Part shown: positions 57,232 through 64,000 of the stretch, piece after piece
How the letters are laid out: every line of letters begins with the position of its first letter
Position numbering within the stretch: position 1 is the first letter of the stretch
From: CBDCGS01 sp965216915
Lineage (GTDB): Bacteria; Pseudomonadota; Alphaproteobacteria; UBA828
Assembly: GCA_965216915.1 (NCBI GenBank)
Contig: CBDCGS010000011.1
Coordinates: forward strand, 186,001 to 250,000
Length of the DNA: 64,000 nt
Direction of reading: 5' to 3'
Notes under the pieces: model-generated
Databases searched by the model: none
What the model saw: the letters and a program-made list of their open reading frames with translations, nothing else
Told to the model about the DNA's origin: nothing
Made by a program: the position numbers and the translations under genes

Positions 57232-57238
57232 CGGTTTG

Positions 57239-58027
57239 TCATTCGCCGCGGAACACCGGCTTGCGCTTTTCCATGAACGCGCGCCGGCCCTCGGTGTAGT
57301 CGTTGCTGAGGAAACACGCCGAGACCAGCGCATCGCAGAGCGACTGGTCGACGCCGTCGCCGCCCGCGCGCAGGAGCTCGGTGATCATGCGCTTGGTCGC
57401 CGCCATGCTGAGCGGCGCGTTGGCCGCAAGACGTTCGCAATAATCGGCGACGGCATCATCGAGCTCGGCGTCCGGGACGAGCCGGTTGACCAGGCCCATC
57501 TGCGCGGCCTCTGAGGCGCTGAAGTGGCGGCCCGTGAGCAGGATCTCCTTGGCGAAGGCTGGCCCCACCAGGTCGCAGAGCTGCTTCAACGAACCCATGC
57601 GATAGCCGACGCCAAGGCGCGCAGCGGGGATCGCGAAACGGGAGCCCTCGCTCGCGATGCGGAGGTCGCAGGCGATGGCGATGCCAAGGCCGCCGCCCAT
57701 GCAATAGCCGCGGATCATCGCCAGCGTCGGCTTGCGCGCTTCGCGGAGCCGCGTCGTCGTGCCCTCGGCGAGCTCATCGTAGCGTGCCACCGCCTCCTCG
57801 CTCGCGCGTTGCTCCTCGAACTCGGAGATATCGGCGCCCGAGATGAACGCCTTCTCGCCAGCCCCCTTGAGCACGATCGCGCGGACCTCGTGGTCGGCCT
57901 CGAAGGTGGCCAGCGCCTCGGGCAGCGCCTCCCACATGGCCACGGTCAGCGCGTTGTGGCGGCTCGGATTGTTGAAGGTGATCCAGCCGATCGCGCCGGC
58001 TTTCTCGGCCAGAAGTTGGTCGGTCAT
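57239..58027 (-). CDS. Enoyl-CoA hydratase/isomerase family protein
   Basis: A 262-aa crotonase-fold enzyme: AIGWITFNNPSRHNALTVAM, AFISGADISEFEEQR (oxyanion hole), PTLAMIRGYCMGGGLGIAIACDLRIAS, and ARLGVGYRMGSLKQLCDLVGPAFAKEIL. Catalytic Glu residues of hydratase are not evident, so dehydrogenase-coupled isomerase or decarboxylase chemistry is possible. The ATG follows GGGGGGATG; an upstream frame start is 15 bp earlier. It is 37 bp after the CaiB/BaiF transferase in the same direction. Confidence 0.9.
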   Translation of the reverse strand: MTDQLLAEKAGAIGWITFNNPSRHNALTVAMWEALPEALATFEADHEVRAIVLKGAGEKAFISGADISEFEEQRASEEAVARYDELAEGTTTRLREARKPTLAMIRGYCMGGGLGIAIACDLRIASEGSRFAIPAARLGVGYRMGSLKQLCDLVGPAFAKEILLTGRHFSASEAAQMGLVNRLVPDAELDDAVADYCERLAANAPLSMAATKRMITELLRAGGDGVDQSLCDALVSACFLSNDYTEGRRAFMEKRKPVFRGE

Positions 58028-58064
58028 CGTGCATCCCCCCAAACGCGCCGCGCGCGTCTCTTCG

Positions 58065-59252
58065 TCATATCACGCCATCCGCGCGAAACGCCGCGATCTC
58101 CGCCGGCTCATAGCCGAGAGCCGCCAACACCTCGTCCGTGTGGACGCCGAGCTCCGGCGTCGCGGACCGGATGCGGCAGGGCGTGCGGCTGAGGCGCGTC
58201 GCCTGCCCGACGAGATCGATCGCGCCGAGCGCCGGGTGCGTCACCGGCGCGGTCACGCCGAGATGCCGCACTTGCGGGTCTGCGAACACGTCATCGACCG
58301 CGTAGATCGGGCCCGTCGGCACGCCCGCCTCGTTGAGACGATCGATCCATGCAGCGCTGGTCTTCTGGCGTGTCGCCTCGCTGATGAGCGCGTTGAGCGC
58401 GACGCGATTGTCGGAGCGGCCTTGGCCCGTCGCAAAACGCGGATCATCGATCAGCTCCGGCCGGCCAATCGCGTGGCAGAGCCGCTCGTAGATCGGGCCT
58501 CCCGAGGTCGCGATGTTGATGTGGCCATCCTGCGTTTCGAACACGCCGGTGGGGATGCTGGTCGGGTGGTCGTTGCCGGCCTGCCGCGGCACCTCGTTCC
58601 GGATGAGCCAGCGCGCCGCCTGAAAATCCATCATCGCGATCTGGGCCTGCAACAGCGAGGATTGCACCCATTGGCCCTCGCCCGACTGCTCCCGCTCGAG
58701 CAGCGCCACCAGAATGCCGATCGCCGTGTAGAGGCCCGCGCTCAGGTCCGCGATCGGAATGCCCGCGCGCACCGGCCCCTGGCCCGGAAGGCCGGTCACC
58801 GACATCAGCCCACCCATGCCCTGGGCAATCTGATCGAAGCCCGGCCGCTTGGCATAGGGCCCGTCCTGCCCGAAACCCGAGATGCTGGCATAGACGAGCC
58901 GCGGGTTGATCGCCTTGAGGGTGTCGTAGTCGATGCCGAGCCGGTGCTTCACGTCGGGCCGGTAGTTTTCGATCACGACGTCCGCGGTTTCGACCAGCCG
59001 CTTGAAGATCGCGACACCCGCCGCCTCTTTGAGGTTGAGCGTGATGCTCCGCTTGTTGCGGTGGAGGTTCTGAAAATCGGCGCTATGGCGTCCCTTGATC
59101 GGGTCGTTCTCGGTGCCGGGCACGGACGGTGCCTCGACCTTGATCACATCCGCGCCCCAATCGGCGAGCTGCCGCGCGGCCGTCGGGCCCGCGCGATAGC
59201 GCGTCAAATCGAGCACCTTGAAGCGGGCAAGCGCTCCGGCAACGTCGGTCAT
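58065..59252 (-). CDS. CaiB/BaiF family CoA transferase
   Basis: A 395-aa class III CoA transferase that moves CoA between carboxylic acids. Family features: LTRYRAGPTAARQLADWGADVIKVE (N-terminus), GTENDPIKGRHSADFQNLHRNKRSITLNL, and the active-site Asp region (GYAKRPGFDQIAQGMGGLMSVTG). AGGAGG is 5 bp before the ATG; a TTG in front of the ATG may be an alternative. It probably loads a CoA onto the substrate processed by the neighbouring hydratase. Confidence 0.93.
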   Translation of the reverse strand: MTDVAGALARFKVLDLTRYRAGPTAARQLADWGADVIKVEAPSVPGTENDPIKGRHSADFQNLHRNKRSITLNLKEAAGVAIFKRLVETADVVIENYRPDVKHRLGIDYDTLKAINPRLVYASISGFGQDGPYAKRPGFDQIAQGMGGLMSVTGLPGQGPVRAGIPIADLSAGLYTAIGILVALLEREQSGEGQWVQSSLLQAQIAMMDFQAARWLIRNEVPRQAGNDHPTSIPTGVFETQDGHINIATSGGPIYERLCHAIGRPELIDDPRFATGQGRSDNRVALNALISEATRQKTSAAWIDRLNEAGVPTGPIYAVDDVFADPQVRHLGVTAPVTHPALGAIDLVGQATRLSRTPCRIRSATPELGVHTDEVLAALGYEPAEIAAFRADGVI

Positions 59253-59393
59253 CAATGCCTCCTCGCCCGCGCATTCTAGCGGGCGCCGGGGGCGGCGGCG
59301 AGGCCCCGGGCGGTGGGGTCACTCTGTGTTACAAGAGCATCGAAGAAAAATCGCCGCGTGACTTGCGTCCGCCGCCATTCGGGAGCTAGTGCG

Positions 59394-60668
59394 TTGAAAA
59401 GAAGGCACTTCATCTCAATCGTTGGTGTGGCTGCTGTCATCGGAGTGGCGGCCGTCGCCTACGTCGTTTCGGGCGGCTGGACGGTCGAGCCGCTGCGGGT
59501 CTCCGGGTCGCTCTGGGTAGCGACGGTGGATAGCGAGGCGCGGGTCTTTTTCGTGACCGCCGAAACGCGCGAGACGGCCAGCGGCCTGAGATCGACCGGA
59601 TTCGCGGAAGAATATGAATCCCTCCGGTTGGTTTCCCGCGCGGCTCGAGACGGGGCGGACCGCGCGGAGAGCGGTTTGGCGCGTGACGGCGCGGGAAGGA
59701 TATTGGGAACCGCAGGTGGCATCCTTTGGCTTTGGCAAAACCGCGACAACGGTTTTGGCGTCGAAGGCCGTGACCTCGAGACCCTCTCGGTGCGCGCATC
59801 GCCTGAGGATATTCGCGGGGCCAACCCCCACTTGGCGGAACTCCTTCCCAACGACACGAAATTTGTCGCCGTTTCGGCCCGGCTCGATGCGTTGGTCGTG
59901 AAGACGCTCGACGCGCAGACGCTGGTGATGAACCCGGACAACAACGAGCTCGATGTGCCGCCCCGCCCGGCAGAGCGCGAGGCATCAGACGACGAGTCGT
60001 CCTGGTTCAGCTCGGCCCTCATCGACAATGATCGGCTTGCCGGCTTTGTCGCCGGCGGCAGGGAAGAGTCGGGCCATCGGCTGCGCGATAGCCTCGTCGG
60101 CGGCATAGATCTCGGCGATACCTGGTTTGGATTGCTATCGGCCGAGACGTTCGATGAGCTGAGCCGACAACCGAGCGGAAGCCCGCTGAGTGAACCGCCT
60201 TCGGGGAGTTTCGAGGACGTGCCTTACCAACTGTATCGGCTGGCGATCGGGCGCGACCAAGGAGATGATCCGGTGATCGCGCCCGCAACCGCCAAGACTG
60301 CCGAGCCTCTGCGGACTGATCGATACCTGCGACCAGGATTGATCACGCGCTACGATGCCCTCGATCGTGAGACGCGCGTCTTGCAGCTCCTCGAGCCACG
60401 ATCGGTCCTCCTGGTCGCCAAGCCGACCCTTGCGGACGAAAGCCATTGGTACGTGGAGCGCATGACCTTCGACGGAGAGATCCGGTGGCGTGGCGATACG
60501 GGCCTCGCTCTAATCGAAAGGCTGCTCGTTGGCGACGAAGCGATCGTTCTCGGCGGCTATGCCCTCCCGTTGCGCGACCGCGACGGCAATCCCTTCGCGG
60601 ATGAAAATCCCTATCGCCTCGTGCATATCGACTTGGTTAGCGGAGCGGTTGTCGCACGCGGTCTGTGA
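59394..60668 (+). CDS. Membrane-anchored protein of unknown function
   Basis: A 424-aa protein beginning with a positively charged N-terminus and one transmembrane segment (FISIVGVAAVIGVAAVAYVV), so it is probably anchored in the inner membrane with the rest in the periplasm. The body is beta-rich with repeated W/G-containing segments (SGSLWVATVDSEARVFFVTAE; LLVAKPTLADESHWYVERMTFDGE). A TTG is chosen because the reading frame upstream has poor coding signal; a GTG 81 bp upstream is an alternative. It resembles proteins called PA2928 family, but function is unknown. Confidence 0.7.
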   Translation: MKRRHFISIVGVAAVIGVAAVAYVVSGGWTVEPLRVSGSLWVATVDSEARVFFVTAETRETASGLRSTGFAEEYESLRLVSRAARDGADRAESGLARDGAGRILGTAGGILWLWQNRDNGFGVEGRDLETLSVRASPEDIRGANPHLAELLPNDTKFVAVSARLDALVVKTLDAQTLVMNPDNNELDVPPRPAEREASDDESSWFSSALIDNDRLAGFVAGGREESGHRLRDSLVGGIDLGDTWFGLLSAETFDELSRQPSGSPLSEPPSGSFEDVPYQLYRLAIGRDQGDDPVIAPATAKTAEPLRTDRYLRPGLITRYDALDRETRVLQLLEPRSVLLVAKPTLADESHWYVERMTFDGEIRWRGDTGLALIERLLVGDEAIVLGGYALPLRDRDGNPFADENPYRLVHIDLVSGAVVARGL

Positions 60669-60705
60669 GCCCAAACGGCCGGGTGCGCTCAACGCGTTGC
60701 CACGT

Positions 60706-61599
60706 TCAGTCCGGCGCGAAGTCGTAGATGTCCGCGTCGAAGCGCGCGAAGCCGGCATAGTCGACGAGCTCGTAGAACTCCGCGCGGGTCATCATGCGCG
60801 GCACCAGGTCTGCTTGGGCGTCGGTCTTGTCGAGCTGCGCAAGGCCATCCTCGATCGCCTTGAGGGCGAGGCGCAGTGTCGTCACCGGATAGATCACGAT
60901 GTTGTAACCGAGATCGGCGAGCGCACGGTGGCTCAACAGCGGCGATTTGCCGAATTCCGTCATGTTGGCGAGCAGCGGCACCGGGATGGCCGCGCGGAAC
61001 GCCGCGAACTCGTCGGCCGTCTCCAGCGCTTCGGGAAAGATCATGTGCGCGCCCGCGTCGACATAGGCTTTGGCGCGGTCGATCGCGGCCGCGAGCCCCT
61101 CGGGTCCGCGCGCGTCGGTGCGGGCGATGACGACGAAATTGGGGTCGCTCGCAGCCGCCACCGCAGCGCGCACCCGGCGCGCCATCACGTCGGCGGGCAC
61201 GATGGTCTTGTGGTCGAGGTGGCCGCAGCGCTTTGGGTTGACCTGGTCTTCGAGGTGGCACCCGGCGAGCCCGGCCTCCTCCAGCAGCGCGACGGTGCGG
61301 GCGGCGTTCATCGGCTCGCCGAAACCGGTGTCGATGTCGACGATCGTCGGCAGCACGCTCGCGCGCGCGATCTGCCCCGCGCGGCCGACCACCTCGGCCT
61401 GGTTGGTGAGCCCGATATCGGGCAGGCCGAGCTCGCCGGCGAGCGCCGCGCCCGAAACGTAGACGCCATCGAAGCCCTGGCGTGCGATCAGCTTCGCGAC
61501 GATCGGCGCGAAGGCGCCGGGGAAGCGGAGCAGCGTGCCGCTCCCAAGCGCCTCGCGGAACTGCCGCCGGCGCTCCGCCGCGTTGGTGCCCTGGATCAT
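60706..61599 (-). CDS. prpB: Methylisocitrate lyase (PrpB) or related isocitrate lyase/PEP mutase-family enzyme
   Basis: A 297-aa TIM-barrel lyase. The family motif KRCGHLDHK (K-R-C-G-H, catalytic Cys) is at about residues 120-128, with GFDGVYVSGAALAGELGLPD, IVDIDTGFGEP (metal-binding DxDxG), and HLEDQVNPKRC. The C-terminus PRMMTRAEFYELVDYAGFARFDADIY matches PrpB, which splits 2-methylisocitrate to pyruvate and succinate during propionate degradation. No prpC or prpD is adjacent. GGAGGG precedes ATG. Confidence 0.9.
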   Translation of the reverse strand: MIQGTNAAERRRQFREALGSGTLLRFPGAFAPIVAKLIARQGFDGVYVSGAALAGELGLPDIGLTNQAEVVGRAGQIARASVLPTIVDIDTGFGEPMNAARTVALLEEAGLAGCHLEDQVNPKRCGHLDHKTIVPADVMARRVRAAVAAASDPNFVVIARTDARGPEGLAAAIDRAKAYVDAGAHMIFPEALETADEFAAFRAAIPVPLLANMTEFGKSPLLSHRALADLGYNIVIYPVTTLRLALKAIEDGLAQLDKTDAQADLVPRMMTRAEFYELVDYAGFARFDADIYDFAPD

Positions 61600-61650
61600 G
61601 CCGCCCTCCTGCGCTGGGTGCCGGAGCGTAGCAAACCGCCCAGGCGCGCG

Positions 61651-62631
61651 TCAGGGGAAGGGCACGACCTCTTGGTCGATCGCACCGAACAGGCTGTGCC
61701 CCGTGGCGTCGCACATGTCGATGGTGATGCGGTCGCCGTGGCGCATGAAGGGCGTCGCGCTTTTGCCCTGGTCGATCTTCTCGATCATGCGGCGCTCCAA
61801 GAGGCATGACGAGCCGCGCGCCCGGTCGCTGTTCGAGACCGTGCCGGAGCCGATGATCGTGCCGGGCCCGAGCGGGCGGGTCTTCGCCGCATGCGCGATC
61901 AGCTCCGGAAAGCCGAACTGCATCTCGACGCCCGCATCGGGATCGCCCATCCGCACGCCGTTGAGCGTGCTGACCAGGGCACCGTGCAACCGCTCACCAT
62001 CCCACGCGTCGCCGAGCGCGTCGGGGGTGACGGCGGTCAGCGAAAACCCGCTCGGCGGCTTGCCGTGCACGAAGCCGAAGCCCTTCTCGAGCTCCGCCGG
62101 AACGAGGCGCCGCAGCGAGATGTCGTTGAGCAGCATGACGAGCACGATATGGCGCGCGGCGTCGGCCGGTGTGACGCCTGCGGGGACGGCGTCAGTGATC
62201 ACCGCGGTTTCGGCCTCGAAATCGATGCCCCAGGCCTCCTCCGCGCGGATCGCCTCGCGCGCGCCAAGCAGCGGCTCGGACGCGCCCTGGTACATGAGCG
62301 GATCGGTCTCCAGCGTGTCGGGCAGCGTGTCGCCCCGCGCGCGGCGGGCGAGCTCGATGTGGTTGAGATAGCCGCTGCCGTCGAGGAACTGCGCCGCCCG
62401 CGGCAGAGGCGCCGTGAGCGCCGCGGCGTCGAGGGGGAACGCGTCGACCGCAGCACCTGCGTGCAGCCGCTCCGAGAGGGCGCGGAGCAGGGGTTCGACG
62501 CGCGGCCATTCGTCGAGCGCGGCGCGCAGGGTCGGCGCGATGGCGGCGGCGGAAGTTCCGAGGCTGATCGCGGCATCGACCACGATCAGCGCGCCGTCCG
62601 GTCCGCCCTCGCGGAGCGACGCGAGCCTCAT
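61651..62631 (-). CDS. Fumarylacetoacetate hydrolase family protein
   Basis: A 326-aa FAH-fold enzyme: GIDFEAETAVITDAVPAGVTP (metal-binding Glu pair, about 140-160), HIVLVMLLNDISLRRLVP, GKPPSGFSLTAVTPDALGD, GTIIGSGTVSNSDRARGSSCL and the C-terminal DRITIDMCDATG. Its position after homogentisate 1,2-dioxygenase, overlapping as ATGA, makes it the fumarylacetoacetase of tyrosine breakdown. The start chosen is the overlapping ATG. The operon order is hppD-hmgA-fah. Confidence 0.9.
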   Translation of the reverse strand: MRLASLREGGPDGALIVVDAAISLGTSAAAIAPTLRAALDEWPRVEPLLRALSERLHAGAAVDAFPLDAAALTAPLPRAAQFLDGSGYLNHIELARRARGDTLPDTLETDPLMYQGASEPLLGAREAIRAEEAWGIDFEAETAVITDAVPAGVTPADAARHIVLVMLLNDISLRRLVPAELEKGFGFVHGKPPSGFSLTAVTPDALGDAWDGERLHGALVSTLNGVRMGDPDAGVEMQFGFPELIAHAAKTRPLGPGTIIGSGTVSNSDRARGSSCLLERRMIEKIDQGKSATPFMRHGDRITIDMCDATGHSLFGAIDQEVVPFP

Positions 62632-63752
62632 CCCTCGCTCCAGGATGCCGCGTAGTCGACCCACTCGACCCCGTCGGGCAACGCGGCGACGTCGAGGGCA
62701 TCGCGCGTATCCACCATCACGGCGACCTCATCGGTCTCGCGGCGCGTGCCCTTGGCAGCCGCGGCGAAGGCCTTCGGGTGGGGCCCATGGGTGATGCCCG
62801 CGGGGTGAAGCGTGAGCCAACCCGCGCCGATGTTGTCGCGCGAGAGGAAGTTGCCATCGTGATAGAAGATCACCTCGTCATAGTCGTCATTGTTGTGGAA
62901 GAACGGCAGCTTCAGCGCGCCCGGATCGCTCTCGACCGGACGCGGAGCGAAGGTGCAGACCACGAAGCGCTCGGTCACGAAGGTCGCGTGGACCGATGGC
63001 GGCAGGTGGTAGCGCGCGCTGATTATCGGGCGGATGTCTCGCCAATTGATCCGCAAGGGCATCAGCGTGCCGTGCCAGCCCACCGCATCGAGCGGGTTGT
63101 GGGGATAGTGCGCGGTGCTCACGACACCGAGCCGCTTGATTGCGACCTGCCAGGGCGTCGCGCCCTGCTGGGCCCGAAAGGCCTCGTCGAGCGTCGGCGC
63201 GTCGAGAACCGCGGGATCGAAAAACGCGGTCGGGCCCAAGAGGCCGCGATCGGGCAGGGCGTAGCTATCGTTGACGGCTTCGACGAGGAGAAACGTGGAG
63301 GGCTCCGCGGGCTCGAGCCGCCACATGGTGCCGCGCGGCAGCACGAGATAGTCGCCGTCGCGATAGTCGAGATGGCCATAGTCGCAGTAGAGCGCGCCGG
63401 CGCCCGTGTGCGCGAAGAGCAAGAGGTCTCCGTCGGCATCGCGAACCAGCCGGTCCATCGCGCCATCGAGCCGCCATAGCCCGATCGCGCAATGCGCATT
63501 GGCAAAGAGCGTCGGCGCCTCCCAGGGGCTCCCGTGGCCAGCTTCAAGCCGGGTGCCGTCGAAGGCACGGGGGCGGAGCGGCCCCTCGATGGCGCTCCAC
63601 GATGTCGGCGCATGCCGGTGATGCATGTGCGTCACCGCGCCGTAAAACCCCTCGCGGCCGAGCTCCCGCTCGTAGGTGCCCTCCGGAAGATCCGCATGGG
63701 CTTGACGCGACGCCGTGCCCTCGACGCGAGACAACGGGATTCCTTTCCGCAT
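62628..63752 (-). CDS. hmgA: Homogentisate 1,2-dioxygenase
   Basis: A 374-aa iron-dependent ring-cleavage dioxygenase of tyrosine and phenylalanine degradation. Metal-site motifs are visible in the second half: HNNDDYDEVIFYHDGNFLSR (His and Glu) and LHPAGITHGPHPKAF (His). It is shorter than the 430-450-aa classical enzyme, like other compact bacterial HmgA proteins. The ATG overlaps the stop of the 4-hydroxyphenylpyruvate dioxygenase gene (ATGA), and its stop overlaps the FAH-family start, so the three are translationally coupled. Confidence 0.93.
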   Translation of the reverse strand: MRKGIPLSRVEGTASRQAHADLPEGTYERELGREGFYGAVTHMHHRHAPTSWSAIEGPLRPRAFDGTRLEAGHGSPWEAPTLFANAHCAIGLWRLDGAMDRLVRDADGDLLLFAHTGAGALYCDYGHLDYRDGDYLVLPRGTMWRLEPAEPSTFLLVEAVNDSYALPDRGLLGPTAFFDPAVLDAPTLDEAFRAQQGATPWQVAIKRLGVVSTAHYPHNPLDAVGWHGTLMPLRINWRDIRPIISARYHLPPSVHATFVTERFVVCTFAPRPVESDPGALKLPFFHNNDDYDEVIFYHDGNFLSRDNIGAGWLTLHPAGITHGPHPKAFAAAAKGTRRETDEVAVMVDTRDALDVAALPDGVEWVDYAASWSEG

Positions 63753-64000
63753 CAGAGCACCCCTCGCCGCACTTGATCGCGCTCGATCGATTCGAATAGC
63801 GCGCGGAAATTGCCCTCGCCGAAGCCTTCATTGCCTTTGCGCTGGATGATCTCGAAAAAGATCGGCCCGATCACCGTTTCGGTGAAGATTTGCAGCAACA
63901 AGCCCTCATCGGGCGCACCGTCAATCAAAAGACGCAGGTCCCGCAGACGCGGCAAGGGCTCGCCATGGTTGGGGAGCCGCGCATCGACGGCCTCGTAGTA
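63752..64000 (-). CDS. hppD: 4-hydroxyphenylpyruvate dioxygenase, C-terminal part
   Basis: The C-terminal 82 residues of an HPPD, the enzyme converting 4-hydroxyphenylpyruvate to homogentisate; the rest lies past the window end. The visible end LLQIFTETVIGPIFFEIIQR, with the iron-ligand Glu in FFEIIQR, and NEGFGEGNFRALFESIE is highly characteristic. Upstream residues YYEAVDARLPNHGEPLPRL continue the frame to the edge. It overlaps hmgA by 1 bp, so it is the first visible gene of this operon. Confidence 0.95.
   Translation of the reverse strand, partial: YYEAVDARLPNHGEPLPRLRDLRLLIDGAPDEGLLLQIFTETVIGPIFFEIIQRKGNEGFGEGNFRALFESIERDQVRRGVL

Noticed and set aside
1..64000. CRISPR array, tRNA or rRNA gene, insertion sequence, prophage
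   Set aside because: No repeat-spacer pattern, no cloverleaf or rRNA-like segment, no transposase, integrase or phage gene was seen by eye; a tRNA scan would be decisive.

Overview
The window is GC-rich chromosomal DNA with dense, mostly short operons, ATGA stop/start overlaps and frequent GTG/TTG starts. The gene content (ELM1-family protein, a trxB-lysR pair, MsrP, NnrS with an NsrR-like Rrf2 regulator, many CoA-ester and aromatic catabolism genes) suggests a metabolically versatile alphaproteobacterium, perhaps Rhodospirillales-like; this is an inference from gene content only. I see no rRNA, tRNA, CRISPR array, transposase, integrase or phage gene.

Layout. 1-3.5 kb: two tandem class I aminotransferases, a periplasmic sulfoxide reductase (MsrP) and a HAD phosphatase, then a hairpin-rich gap of 279 bp. 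3.8-12.6 kb: LysR, thioredoxin reductase, ELM1, a DMT transporter, an unrecognised 347-aa protein, a GNAT, an amine/amino acid oxidase and a double SnoaL protein. 12.7-22.6 kb: an orphan secreted SecD-P1-like protein, then a catabolic cluster (HpaG-like, HpaE-like, HpaD-like, a P450, an acetoacetate decarboxylase-family protein, MarR) whose two divergent promoters carry the same palindrome, and a TetR/VOC pair with its own twin operators. 22.7-29.5 kb: a tungsten-type aldehyde ferredoxin oxidoreductase with two MoaD-like proteins, an NsrR-like regulator, a MOSC protein, NnrS, an SDR and a putative lipoprotein.

29.5-42.0 kb is the most unusual part. From a central 190-bp divergent region, one arm (minus strand) encodes a toluene-4-monooxygenase-type di-iron hydroxylase alpha subunit with gamma, Rieske and effector proteins but no beta subunit or reductase, followed by a PRISE-type SDR, an alpha/beta hydrolase, an LLM flavoprotein and an AsnB-type amidotransferase. 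The other arm (plus strand) encodes a glutamine-synthetase-like ligase, a VOC protein, a three-subunit nitrile hydratase/thiocyanate hydrolase-like enzyme with a split beta subunit, and a D-aminoacylase-like amidohydrolase. Together they look like one pathway for a nitrogen-containing substrate that I do not recognise as described.

42.1-51 kb: a transporter, a split glycine decarboxylase (GcvPA/GcvPB) without GcvT/GcvH, an AcoX-like NAD-kinase-fold protein, and a sugar-acid module (Gfo/Idh/MocA, ApnL-like lactonase, HpcH/HpaI aldolase, 2-hydroxyacid dehydrogenase). 52-59 kb: CoA-thioester catabolism (paired acyl-CoA dehydrogenases, two enoyl-CoA hydratases, CaiB/BaiF transferase), a threonine dehydratase-like enzyme and a glyoxalase II-like hydrolase. 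59.4-64 kb: an anchored unknown protein, PrpB, and the homogentisate pathway (FAH, HmgA, HPPD cut by the window end). Three full copies and one half copy of a structured ~100-bp repeat lie between genes; three neighbouring genes take their TAG stop from its ends.
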